Assembly (NCBI GenBank): GCA_947451115.1
Contig: CANFXV010000021.1
Coordinates: 1-39,867 of the forward strand
Direction: 5' to 3'
DNA length: 39,867 bases
Source: Bacteroidota bacterium
GTDB taxonomy: Bacteria > Bacteroidota > Bacteroidia > Chitinophagales > Chitinophagaceae
Both the position numbers and the translations under genes were made by a program. Positions 1 through 7,573 of the stretch are shown here, in pieces. The notes under the pieces were generated by a model that ran no database searches, had not been told where the DNA came from, and worked only from the letters and a program-made list of their open reading frames with translations. How positions within the stretch are numbered: position 1 is the stretch's first letter; every line of letters starts with the position of its first letter.

Positions 1-164
1 AAAACATAGTCTCCTCTAATACTTTCTAGAAAAATAGGTTGGAATTCTCCGTCACTAAATTTTTGAATATTAATTTTTCCAATAGGGGCGCCGAAACGTT
101 GCGCAATTTTCTCTGCTAAGGCTTGAGAGCCAGTTCCTGCGAATATTTTGACTGAAGGATTCAT
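1..164 (-). CDS. prs: Ribose-phosphate pyrophosphokinase, N-terminal fragment cut by the window edge
   Basis: Reading the minus strand from the ATG at 164 gives 54 residues beginning MNPSVKIFAGTGSQALAEKI and continuing to FSDGEF and ESIRGDYVF. These are the conserved N-terminal motifs of PRPP synthase, which makes phosphoribosyl pyrophosphate from ribose 5-phosphate and ATP for purine, pyrimidine, histidine and NAD synthesis in the cytoplasm. FSDGE and the ESIRG segment are family hallmarks near the active site and subunit interface. The rest lies before position 1. It is divergent from radC. A -7 box (TAACTTTG, 183-190 on the minus strand) sits 18 bases upstream of the ATG, which supports this start. 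Confidence 0.93.
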   Translation of the reverse strand, partial: MNPSVKIFAGTGSQALAEKIAQRFGAPIGKINIQKFSDGEFQPIFLESIRGDYV

Positions 165-182
165 GTAAATTGGGATGTGCGT

Positions 183-190
183 CAAAGTTA
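183..190 (-). promoter_or_regulatory. Putative -7 box of prs
   Basis: On the minus strand the sequence is TAACTTTG, an exact match to the Bacteroidota -7 consensus TAnnTTTG. It leaves an 18-base gap to the prs ATG. No TTG was found at the usual -33 distance, so the call rests on the -7 match and position. Confidence 0.55.
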
Positions 191-248
191 TAATTATCGC
201 TTGCAAAACATAAAAAATAAGAGCTCTACTTTTCAACATCTCGCGAAC

Positions 249-257
249 TTATACACA
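249..257 (+). promoter_or_regulatory. DnaA-box-like 9-mer between prs and radC
   Basis: TTATACACA matches the DnaA-box consensus TTATNCACA exactly. It lies in the 159-base gap between the divergent prs and radC starts. A single box is weak evidence for DnaA binding and no origin-like cluster surrounds it. Confidence 0.3.
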
Positions 258-311
258 TATTGGATGTATTTTTTAGGTATTTATACGGCCGCTAGCGTTT
301 TTTGATTCCAG

Positions 312-319
312 TAGATTTG
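312..319 (+). promoter_or_regulatory. -7 box of radC, 4 bases before the ATG
   Basis: TAGATTTG matches TAnnTTTG exactly and ends four bases before the radC ATG. A transcript would then begin at or next to the start codon, suggesting a leaderless mRNA. No clear -33 TTG is present at 19-21 bases. Confidence 0.55.
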
Positions 320-323
320 GCCT

Positions 324-1013
324 ATGGGAAACAATATCAAAACTTGGGCATTGCAAGACCAACCGGTTCATAAGCTCTATTCAAAAGGGCCTAAACACCT
401 TACCGATGTTGAACTTATGGCCATTTTACTACAACATGGGACTGTGCATCAAAATGCCCTCGAATTGGCTAGAACCCTGCTTGCTGCTTCTCAAAACAAT
501 TTACAAAAATTTGCAAAATTAAATGTGGCCGATATTTTAGCCTTGAAAATAAATGGGGTAGGTAAAGCAAAAGCCATTCGAATTTTGGCGGCCATCGAAC
601 TAGGCTCGAGAAGAATTTCAACGCCTATTACCAATAAACATATTCATCAAAGTATTGATGTTGTCCAACATCTTAAATACTTATTGCAATTTGAAAATAG
701 AGAGTTATTTATGGTGCTCTTACTAAATCAAGCCAATAAAATTATTCACGAAGCAGTTTTAAGCGAAGGAGGCATTACGGGCACCATTGCAGATCCCCGA
801 CTCATTTTTAAATTAGCGCTTAGCCATGAAGCCACTGGCTTTATTATATGCCACAATCATCCCAGTGGTCAATTGCGTCCTAGTCAGATGGACAATGTTT
901 TAACAGAGAAGATTAAAAAAGCTGCAGCGTATTTTGATATCAAATTAATCGATCATATTATAGTAAGTCTTGAAGGTTACTATAGTTATGCCGAAGAAAA
1001 TAGTAATTGGTAA
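324..1013 (+). CDS. radC: RadC-family JAB1/MPN-domain protein
   Basis: This 229-residue protein has the full RadC layout. A helix-hairpin-helix-like segment (INGVGKAKA, about 76-84) is followed by a JAMM metal site, with H177-x-H179-x7-S187-x2-D190 in the context CHNHPSGQLRPSQMD. The JAMM spacing is intact, so a zinc site can form. RadC proteins were named for a role in DNA repair, but their biochemical function is unsettled and no catalytic activity is assigned here. Length is normal for the family. The ATG lies four bases after a -7 box. The gene converges on the DUF3467 gene with a 14-base gap and no visible terminator. Confidence 0.93.
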   Translation: MGNNIKTWALQDQPVHKLYSKGPKHLTDVELMAILLQHGTVHQNALELARTLLAASQNNLQKFAKLNVADILALKINGVGKAKAIRILAAIELGSRRISTPITNKHIHQSIDVVQHLKYLLQFENRELFMVLLLNQANKIIHEAVLSEGGITGTIADPRLIFKLALSHEATGFIICHNHPSGQLRPSQMDNVLTEKIKKAAAYFDIKLIDHIIVSLEGYYSYAEENSNW

Positions 1014-1027
1014 AATAAAACTTCTGT

Positions 1028-1336
1028 TTAGGCTTGTGCGGTTGGCCCACCAAAATTCATTGGAATTTCTACCGGCAACATATCGGCAATGGTTCCATTG
1101 GCTGCTTCATATCTTTCTACATTTTCCACCAGGGCCTTCATAAATCTTTTGGCATGCATTGGGGTTAAAATGACCCTGCTTTTTACCTTACTTTTAGGGG
1201 TACCTGGCATTACATTGACAAAATCAACTACAAATTCGGCATTGCTATGCGTGATAATGGCCAAATTCGCATAAGCGCCTTCAGCGATTTCTTCACTTAT
1301 TTCAATGTTTAAGGGCTGGTTTGGGTTTTGTTCCAT
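1028..1336 (-). CDS. DUF3467 family protein
   Basis: A small 102-residue protein if started at the ATG at 1336, beginning MEQNPNQPLNIEI. The body (EGAYANLAIITHSNAEFVVDFVNVMPG, read in pieces, then SRVILTPMHAKRFMKALVENVERYE) matches the pattern of DUF3467, a conserved family of unknown function found in Bacteroidota and elsewhere. There is no signal peptide or membrane segment, so it is probably cytoplasmic. An in-frame GTG at 1354 would add six residues, but it overlaps the -7 box (TATCTTTG, 1354-1361) and would lie upstream of the expected transcription start. The ATG at 1336 is therefore preferred. Confidence 0.85.
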   Translation of the reverse strand: MEQNPNQPLNIEISEEIAEGAYANLAIITHSNAEFVVDFVNVMPGTPKSKVKSRVILTPMHAKRFMKALVENVERYEAANGTIADMLPVEIPMNFGGPTAQA

Positions 1337-1353
1337 ACTGTTTATTAAGGCCA

Positions 1354-1361
1354 CAAAGATA
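1354..1361 (-). promoter_or_regulatory. -7 box of the DUF3467 gene; decides its start codon
   Basis: The minus-strand sequence is TATCTTTG, an exact TAnnTTTG match. It ends at 1354, 17 bases before the ATG at 1336. It rules against the upstream in-frame GTG (1352-1354), which shares its last base with the box. Confidence 0.6.
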
Positions 1362-1412
1362 CAGGGGATGGAATGTTAAAAAAAAAATTACAATTCTGCC
1401 CTACACAAGAAC

Positions 1413-1420
1413 TAAATTTG
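1413..1420 (+). promoter_or_regulatory. -7 box of folD, 4 bases before the ATG
   Basis: TAAATTTG is an exact match to TAnnTTTG and is followed by CTTC and the folD ATG. The same arrangement is seen at radC, suggesting a leaderless transcript. No TTG lies at the -33 spacing. Confidence 0.55.
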
Positions 1421-1424
1421 CTTC

Positions 1425-2297
1425 ATGTTAGTATTAGATGGAAAAATAGCCGCCGCCGCCGTAAAAGCAACCCTTTTAGCGCAAACTCAAGCCCTTAAAG
1501 CCGCTGGCAAAAGAATGCCTCATTTAGCTGCCATATTGGTAGGTAATAATGGAGCGAGTGAAACCTATGTTGCTAGTAAAGTAAAAAACTGTGAAGAAAC
1601 CGGTTTCGGTTCCTCATTGTATCGTTTAGAGGCCGATGTAGAACAAGCTGTTTTATTAGCAAAAATTGCCGAGCTCAATCAAGATCCTAATTGCGATGGT
1701 ATTTTAGTTCAATTGCCTTTGCCTAAACATATCAAAGAATCCAAAGTCATTGAAGCCATTGATCCTGCTAAAGATGTAGATGGTTTTCATCCTGTAAATG
1801 TGGGCCGCTTGGTGCAAGGTTTAAATACTTTTATTCCTGCCACTCCTTATGGAATTATTTTAATGCTCGAACATTTTAATATTGAAACCAAAGGAAAAAA
1901 TGCAGTAGTGATAGGACGTAGCAATATTGTGGGCCGTCCGATGAGCATTTTATTAAGTAGCAATATTGCACAAGGAAATTGTACTGTTACTATTTGTCAT
2001 AGCCATACCAAAAATTTAAAAGAAGTTTGTTTGGGTGCTGATATTATTGTGGCTGCATTAGGTGTACCTAATTTTTTAACGGGTGATATGATCAAACCTG
2101 GTGCCGTAATTATTGATGTAGGTATTACCCGCGTAGAGGATGCCACCGCTAAAAAAGGTTTTAGAATTAAGGGCGACGTGAACTATGAAGAAGCCTCTAC
2201 TAAAGCATCTGCTATTACACCAGTACCTGGAGGTGTAGGTTTAATGACCATTGCTGGATTATTAAAAAATACCATGAAGGCCTACCAAGGTCTTTAA
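1425..2297 (+). CDS. folD: Bifunctional methylenetetrahydrofolate dehydrogenase / methenyltetrahydrofolate cyclohydrolase
   Basis: FolD interconverts 5,10-methylene-, 5,10-methenyl- and 10-formyl-tetrahydrofolate, supplying one-carbon units to purine and formyl-methionine synthesis. The 290-residue length is standard. Y48 and K52 in SETYVASKVKNCEE correspond to the catalytic Tyr and Lys of the family. QLPLP and KDVDGFHP complete the folate pocket, GRSNIVGRPMS is the NADP-binding loop, and PVPGGVGLMTIAGLLKN is the C-terminal signature. The first residues are encoded by a run of GCC repeats (an Ala stretch). The gene opens a plus-strand run reaching 9495, and glyA, which also feeds one-carbon metabolism, lies in the same window. 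Confidence 0.97.
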   Translation: MLVLDGKIAAAAVKATLLAQTQALKAAGKRMPHLAAILVGNNGASETYVASKVKNCEETGFGSSLYRLEADVEQAVLLAKIAELNQDPNCDGILVQLPLPKHIKESKVIEAIDPAKDVDGFHPVNVGRLVQGLNTFIPATPYGIILMLEHFNIETKGKNAVVIGRSNIVGRPMSILLSSNIAQGNCTVTICHSHTKNLKEVCLGADIIVAALGVPNFLTGDMIKPGAVIIDVGITRVEDATAKKGFRIKGDVNYEEASTKASAITPVPGGVGLMTIAGLLKNTMKAYQGL

Positions 2298-2323
2298 CTT
2301 CGAAATAATTTATACATTTTAAC

Positions 2324-2932
2324 TTGAGTACAACTACCCAATATCCAGTCATGGAAATGTTTTATTCTTTGCAAGGCGAAGGATACCACCAAGGCAAGGC
2401 GGCTTATTTTATTCGCTTGGCTGGTTGTGATGTGGGTTGTGTTTGGTGTGATGTAAAAGAAAGTTGGGATGCAAGCAAGCATCCGGTTTTAGCTGTTGAA
2501 GAAATTGTTTCTAATGCATTAGCGCATCCTGCTCGTTTAGCTATTGTTACTGGCGGTGAACCTTTAATATATAATTTAGATGCACTTACTACTGCTTTAA
2601 AAAAAGCAGGCTTTGAAGTAAATATTGAAACATCTGGTTCTAGCCCCATGTCTGGAAACTGGGACTGGGTTTGTCTTTCACCGAAAAAATTTAAAGTACC
2701 ACTTAATGAAAGCATAGCTGCTGCTTCAGAATTAAAAGTGGTAATTTTTAATAAACATGATTTTGAATGGGCCGAAACCTATGCCCAACAAGTACCTGCT
2801 TCTTGTAAATTGTATTTACAACCCGAATGGGACAAAGCCAATGAAATAACACCTTTAGTCATTGACTATATCAAGGCCAACCCTCAATGGGAACTAAGCG
2901 CACAATTGCATAAGTACATACAAGTACCCTAA
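2324..2932 (+). CDS. queE: 7-carboxy-7-deazaguanine synthase (radical SAM)
   Basis: QueE converts 6-carboxy-tetrahydropterin to 7-carboxy-7-deazaguanine in queuosine tRNA-modification synthesis. The 202-residue protein carries the motif FYSLQGEG (13-20), the radical-SAM cysteines C35-x3-C39-x2-C42 (GCDVGCVWCD), the SAM-binding GGEP at 77-80 and the C-terminal HKYIQV signature. The start is a TTG, preceded three bases upstream by TACATTTT (2313-2320), one base off the -7 consensus. The first in-frame ATG (2351) would begin MEMFYSLQGEG and also keep all motifs, so the start is uncertain. It sits 26 bases after folD, probably in the same run. Confidence 0.93.
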   Translation: MSTTTQYPVMEMFYSLQGEGYHQGKAAYFIRLAGCDVGCVWCDVKESWDASKHPVLAVEEIVSNALAHPARLAIVTGGEPLIYNLDALTTALKKAGFEVNIETSGSSPMSGNWDWVCLSPKKFKVPLNESIAAASELKVVIFNKHDFEWAETYAQQVPASCKLYLQPEWDKANEITPLVIDYIKANPQWELSAQLHKYIQVP

Positions 2933-2964
2933 TTTGTATATTTACAATACATTGTAGGACAATT

Positions 2965-4881
2965 ATGAAATACAAACTATTTTTTTTAGCCTTTGCCATA
3001 GGCTTGAGTTTTCAATCAAGCGCACAGGATAATTCAAAAAATAAAGCTACTGCTCAAAAAATTTACGACAAAGCCATAATTGAATTAGACAATAAATCTT
3101 TTTCTCGTGGTATTAATTTACTTGAAAGCGCCATTCAAAAAGACAGTAGTTTAACAGATGCCTACCTTAGTTTATTTCAAACTTATTTGGATACCAAGCA
3201 ATACCAAAAAGCCATTGCTGTTTTTGAAAAAATACAAAAGGCTCAACCCGATGAGGCCCTACCCTTTATTGTAAAATATGCTATGGCTTATGTTAGTCTA
3301 GGTAATTATACAAAGTCATTTTATATTTTGGATCCGCTGGTAAAAAACAATCAACTGCCTGCTTATTTAAAAACTAAGGCTGCAGACCTACTTAAAGTTT
3401 GTGCTTTTGCGATGGCCAATCCCATTCAAAATGACATTAGCGTAAACAATGCAGGCGACAGCATTAATTCCGAGGCCGCAGAATATTTCCCAAGTGTTAC
3501 CGTCCAAGACAGTTTATTTTTATTTATGCGTCGTGCCAATTTATCTAGAGAAGATTTTTATTACAGCACCCTTAGCAAAAAAGGTTTTTCTAAGGCAAGG
3601 CCTTTAGCTGATAATTTAAATGATGCCGATAAAAAAGGCAGCATGAGCCTCACCCAAGATTTAAATACCCTCTACTTTGCTGCCGACTATGGACCAAAAG
3701 GTTATGGCCGTTATGATATTTACAAAGTAAACAGAACTGCAAAGGGCTGGTCTGATCCAAAAAATTTAGGCAAAAACATTAATTCAGATTTTTGGGACAG
3801 CGCGCCCAGTGTTGCCCCCGATGGTCAAGCACTTTATTTTTGCAGCAACCGCCCAGGCGGTTATGGAGGTATTGATATATATGTGGCCTACCGAAATGAA
3901 AAAGGATTTTGGGATGAAGCAGTAAATATGGGGCCCAATATTAATACTGCAGGAGATGAACAAACCCCTTTTATACATGCCGACAACAGAAGTTTGTATT
4001 TCTCATCAACAGGTTGGCCTGGTTTTGGCGCTGCTGATTTGTTTGTATCAAGAAAAAAATTAGACGCTACATGGTCTACCCCCGCCAATCTTGGCTATCC
4101 AATTAATACTTATGAAAATGAAGGCAGTATTGCGGTGGCCAGCAATGGCAAGGACGCTTATATTGCCAGTGACAGAACCGATAGCAAAGGCGGATTGGAT
4201 ATTTACAAAGTGGTTTTAGCGGCTGCCACACGTGCCAACAAAACTTTTTATTTAAAAGGATTCATTGCTGATGCTGTTTCAAAAAAACCATTAGCTGGAG
4301 AAGTGGTTTTAGTGAACCCATTGGATGATAGCAGCAATATGCAAATAAAGGTGGACAGCAATGGCTATTTTGTTTTAGGACTCCCCTATTTTGATAGTTT
4401 GGGCATTAGAGTCAATAGCCCCAATCATATTTATGCCAGTACTTTTATTTCTGCCGATAGCTTAGAATATTTATCGGGTACTAATTTTCAATTTTACTTA
4501 GCCCCTATCATTAGTTCTTTTGCGCAAAATTTTAAAAATGTATTTTTTGATTTAAATTCTGCCAAATTGAAAAAGAAATCAAGGGTAGAATTAGATGCCT
4601 TGGTGACCTATTTAGCAGCCACCCCTAATGCCAACATTCTATTAGAAGGGCATACCGACTCCAAAGGGGATAGCGTTCAAAACAAAATCATTTCCGAAAA
4701 AAGAGCCCAGGCCATTGCCAATTATTTAATTAGTAAAAAAATAGCCGCCAAAAGAGTGAGCCATGTGGGCCTTGGTGCTAAATTCCCTATTGCCGATAAT
4801 GATACCGAAGAAGGAAGAGCTAAGAATAGACGAAGTAGCTTTATCATCACCTTGCCAAATACCAAAGAAGATTTAAAATAG
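2965..4881 (+). CDS. PorE-like outer-envelope protein: TPR, beta-propeller (PD40), carboxypeptidase-regulatory-like and OmpA domains
   Basis: The 638-residue protein starts with a signal peptide (MKYKLFFLAFAIGLSFQSSAQ). Next come TPR-like helices (about 28-150), WD40/PD40-type propeller repeats (about 165-410, recurrent motifs such as SDFWDSAPSVAPDGQALYF and DIYKV), a carboxypeptidase-regulatory-like beta domain (about 415-500) and a C-terminal OmpA peptidoglycan-binding domain (about 520-635). In the last, LEGHTDSKGDSVQNK, SEKRAQAI and GRAKNRRSSF are the peptidoglycan-binding hallmarks. This order is that of PorE, a type IX secretion-associated protein of Porphyromonas gingivalis. Unlike PorE it has no obvious lipobox cysteine. 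Identity with PorE is an inference from architecture; many Bacteroidota carry several paralogues. Confidence 0.85.
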   Translation: MKYKLFFLAFAIGLSFQSSAQDNSKNKATAQKIYDKAIIELDNKSFSRGINLLESAIQKDSSLTDAYLSLFQTYLDTKQYQKAIAVFEKIQKAQPDEALPFIVKYAMAYVSLGNYTKSFYILDPLVKNNQLPAYLKTKAADLLKVCAFAMANPIQNDISVNNAGDSINSEAAEYFPSVTVQDSLFLFMRRANLSREDFYYSTLSKKGFSKARPLADNLNDADKKGSMSLTQDLNTLYFAADYGPKGYGRYDIYKVNRTAKGWSDPKNLGKNINSDFWDSAPSVAPDGQALYFCSNRPGGYGGIDIYVAYRNEKGFWDEAVNMGPNINTAGDEQTPFIHADNRSLYFSSTGWPGFGAADLFVSRKKLDATWSTPANLGYPINTYENEGSIAVASNGKDAYIASDRTDSKGGLDIYKVVLAAATRANKTFYLKGFIADAVSKKPLAGEVVLVNPLDDSSNMQIKVDSNGYFVLGLPYFDSLGIRVNSPNHIYASTFISADSLEYLSGTNFQFYLAPIISSFAQNFKNVFFDLNSAKLKKKSRVELDALVTYLAATPNANILLEGHTDSKGDSVQNKIISEKRAQAIANYLISKKIAAKRVSHVGLGAKFPIADNDTEEGRAKNRRSSFIITLPNTKEDLK

Positions 4882-4929
4882 CGTATAAATACTTTGAATT
4901 CATGTAGTTTAAAACTTGATGTTTGCTAC

Positions 4930-6024
4930 ATGTCTGAAGAAATATGGTATACCATCGCATTGAGCATGTTGGTGGGCCTAAATGATATCGACCGAAAAAG
5001 CATTCTCGAATTTTATGGAGCAGCTGTTCGGGTTTTTGAAGAACATCAAAAACAAAAAAATGGTTTTACCGAATTAAATCAATTTCAAAGAAATGTTTTA
5101 ATTGGGAAATGGCCATTGCTAGCAGCAGAAGAGGAATTGAATTTTTTAGACAAGCATGGAATTAAATGCATCAGTATTTTAGATGCGGCCTATCCCCATC
5201 GTCTCCTCCAATGCAAGGACGCCCCAATTGTTTTGTATGTAAAAGGTTCCGATCAATTTAATTTACCACAACTCATAAGTATTGTTGGTTCTCGCCAACA
5301 TACCCTACAAGTGCAAAAAGTTATTCGAGAATTATTGGAAGGACTAAGCCATTTAAATATAGGTGTCATTAGCGGCATGGCCTTAGGGGTGGATGGCATT
5401 GCTCATCAAACTGCCTTAGCATTAAATTTACCTACTTGGGGAGTGCTTGCACATGGTTTAGATCAAATCTATCCTCAGCAACATCGAAAACTAGCCATTG
5501 AAATGCTTCAAGAAGGAGGTTTGATGACCGAATGTAGAAAAGGCACTATTCCACTTCCTTATTTTTTTCCAAGAAGAAACCGAATTGTGGCTGGACTTTC
5601 TGATGCAACAGTGGTGGTGGAAACTGCCATCAAAGGAGGGAGTATGATCACCGCCAACCTAGCTTTTGGATATGACCGTGAGGTTTACGCAGTTCCTGGT
5701 AAAATTCACGATGCAAAAAGCAAGGGTTGTTTACATCTAATCAAATACCATAAAGCACAAGTTTACCACGACCCCATTCATCTGCTTGATACTATGAACT
5801 GGCCTTTATCCAAGCTAGCTCCTGCTATTAAACAAACAAAACTTATATTAGATCCTGATCTTCAAAGCCTATTATTGCTCATTGAATTGAAGGGCCCCAT
5901 ACATCGGGATGATATCGCTAACCACTTAAAAATCAATGCTAGTTTACTGTCTTCGCAGCTACTCTCCCTCGAAATGGAGGGTTGTATTCAATTATTGGCT
6001 GGCAACCTTTACGGCAAGCTATAA
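4930..6024 (+). CDS. dprA: DNA-processing protein DprA (Smf)
   Basis: DprA binds incoming single-stranded DNA and loads RecA during natural transformation. With the ATG at 4930 it has 364 residues. An N-terminal helical region is followed by the Rossmann-like core with SIVGSRQHT, GVISGMALGVDGIAHQTAL, GVLAHGLDQIYPQQH, FPRRNRIVAGLSDATVVVE and KGGSMITANLA, the complete DprA signature. A winged-helix-like C-terminus follows (about 300-360). An in-frame TTG at 4894 would add 12 unconserved residues. The ATG is preferred because GATGTTTG (4918-4925, one mismatch to the -7 box) ends four bases before it. It lies 48 bases after the OmpA gene. No other competence gene is nearby. Confidence 0.93.
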   Translation: MSEEIWYTIALSMLVGLNDIDRKSILEFYGAAVRVFEEHQKQKNGFTELNQFQRNVLIGKWPLLAAEEELNFLDKHGIKCISILDAAYPHRLLQCKDAPIVLYVKGSDQFNLPQLISIVGSRQHTLQVQKVIRELLEGLSHLNIGVISGMALGVDGIAHQTALALNLPTWGVLAHGLDQIYPQQHRKLAIEMLQEGGLMTECRKGTIPLPYFFPRRNRIVAGLSDATVVVETAIKGGSMITANLAFGYDREVYAVPGKIHDAKSKGCLHLIKYHKAQVYHDPIHLLDTMNWPLSKLAPAIKQTKLILDPDLQSLLLLIELKGPIHRDDIANHLKINASLLSSQLLSLEMEGCIQLLAGNLYGKL

Positions 6025-6033
6025 AAAAGGATT

Positions 6034-6063
6034 TTGCCTAAATAATCGAAGGCCCTATCTTTG
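6034..6063 (+). promoter_or_regulatory. guaB promoter (TTG-N19-TATCTTTG), 3 bases before the ATG
   Basis: TTG at 6034-6036 and TATCTTTG at 6056-6063 are separated by 19 bases, a full match to the Bacteroidota housekeeping consensus. The -7 box ends three bases before the guaB ATG, so the mRNA is probably leaderless. The in-frame TTG at 6061-6063 is part of the box and not a start codon. Confidence 0.75.
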
Positions 6064-6066
6064 CCT

Positions 6067-7551
6067 ATGGCAACAAGAAATACTAACAACAACTCCCGCA
6101 TTTTTGGTCAAGGCTTAACATTTGATGACGTATTGTTAATGCCCGCTTATTCTGAAGTACTTCCTTCTGAAGTAATCATTCACACGCAGTTAACCAAAAA
6201 CATCAAATTACACACGCCTATTTTATCCTCGGCGATGGATACCGTTACTGAAGCTCAATTGGCGATTGCCTTAGCACGTGAAGGTGGTATTGGTATTTTA
6301 CACAAAAACATGAGCATCGATAGACAAGCCGAGCAAGTTCGTAAAGTAAAACGTAGTGAAAGCGGAATGATTGTTGACCCTATTACTTTAGAAGTAACCG
6401 CCACTATTGGAGATGCTTTAAAATTAATGAAGGAAAATAAAATTGGTGGTATTCCAATTGTTGACAAAACCAATAAATTAGTAGGTATTTTAACCAACCG
6501 TGATTTACGCTTTGAAACTGATCGTTCTAGAAAAGTAATCGAAGTCATGACCAAAGAAAATTTAGTCATTGCCCCAGAAGGTACCGATTTAAGAAAAGCT
6601 GAAAAAATTCTTCGTCAATATAAAATTGAAAAATTACCTGTTGTCAATAAACAAGGAAAATTAATTGGTTTAATTACTTATCGCGATATTTTACAATTAA
6701 GTGCTTTCCCCAATGCCGTTAAAGACAATATTGGTCGCTTATTAGTAGGTGCGGCCCTAGGTATTACCAAAGATTTATTAGATCGCGCTGCTGCTTTACA
6801 AAGCGTAGGCGTAGATATTGTTTCTTTAGATAGTGCACACGGTCATAGCAAAGGAGTAATTGAAGCTTTAAAACTGCTAAAGAAAACGTATAAAAATTTA
6901 CCGGTCATTGCAGGCAATGTGGCTACTGCACAAGGTGCACTAGCCATGGCAAATGCAGGCGCAGACGCTGTGAAAGTGGGTATTGGACCAGGTTCTATTT
7001 GTACCACAAGAATTGTAGCAGGGGCAGGTGTTCCTCAACTAACTGCGATTATGGAAGCTGCGAAGGCTTTGAAAGGAAAAAATATTCCCATCATTGCAGA
7101 TGGTGGTATTCGTTATACTGGTGATATGGTAAAAGCCCTAGCCGCTGGTGCCAACTGTGTAATGATGGGTAGCATTTTTGCAGGCACGGAAGAAAGTCCT
7201 GGAGAAACTATTATTTACGAGGGACGTAAATTTAAAGGCTACCGTGGCATGGGAAGTATTGGTGCCATGAGTCAAGGAAGTGGTGATAGATATTTTCAAG
7301 AGAATGAATCTGATTCAAAAAAATATGTACCAGAAGGTATTGAAGGTCGTGTTGCTTATAAAGGAAATTTGCATGAGATTGTTTATCAGTTTGCGGGCGG
7401 GTTAAAAGCAGGCATGGGCTATTGCGGAGCAAAAACTGTCAAAGATTTACAAAAAGCAACCTTTGTACAAATTACCAATGCGGGCATGAGAGAGAGTCAT
7501 ACCCACGATGTGGAAGTAACTAGAGAAGCACCTAACTATAGCAAAAAATAA
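6067..7551 (+). CDS. guaB: Inosine-5'-monophosphate dehydrogenase
   Basis: IMPDH oxidises IMP to XMP with NAD, the committed step of GMP synthesis. From the ATG at 6067 it has 494 residues. The barrel starts with [17 protein letters not shown], and tandem CBS domains span about 100-210. The catalytic loop [18 protein letters not shown] holds the nucleophile C312. The IMP-binding stretch [14 protein letters not shown] and flap region [11 protein letters not shown] follow. Nothing is missing. It has its own promoter inside the plus-strand run, 42 bases after dprA, and may be cotranscribed with the downstream DUF4105 and SDR genes. Confidence 0.97.
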   Translation: MATRNTNNNSRIFGQGLTFDDVLLMPAYSEVLPSEVIIHTQLTKNIKLHTPILSSAMDTVTEAQLAIALAREGGIGILHKNMSIDRQAEQVRKVKRSESGMIVDPITLEVTATIGDALKLMKENKIGGIPIVDKTNKLVGILTNRDLRFETDRSRKVIEVMTKENLVIAPEGTDLRKAEKILRQYKIEKLPVVNKQGKLIGLITYRDILQLSAFPNAVKDNIGRLLVGAALGITKDLLDRAAALQSVGVDIVSLDSAHGHSKGVIEALKLLKKTYKNLPVIAGNVATAQGALAMANAGADAVKVGIGPGSICTTRIVAGAGVPQLTAIMEAAKALKGKNIPIIADGGIRYTGDMVKALAAGANCVMMGSIFAGTEESPGETIIYEGRKFKGYRGMGSIGAMSQGSGDRYFQENESDSKKYVPEGIEGRVAYKGNLHEIVYQFAGGLKAGMGYCGAKTVKDLQKATFVQITNAGMRESHTHDVEVTREAPNYSKK

Positions 7552-7573
7552 TTCACCCTTTATAACCCGGGCC

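Noticed and set aside
1441..1475. GCC triplet run at the start of folD as a microsatellite
   Set aside because: It is short, in frame, and encodes a plain Ala stretch in the first helix; no sign of length variation can be seen from one sequence.
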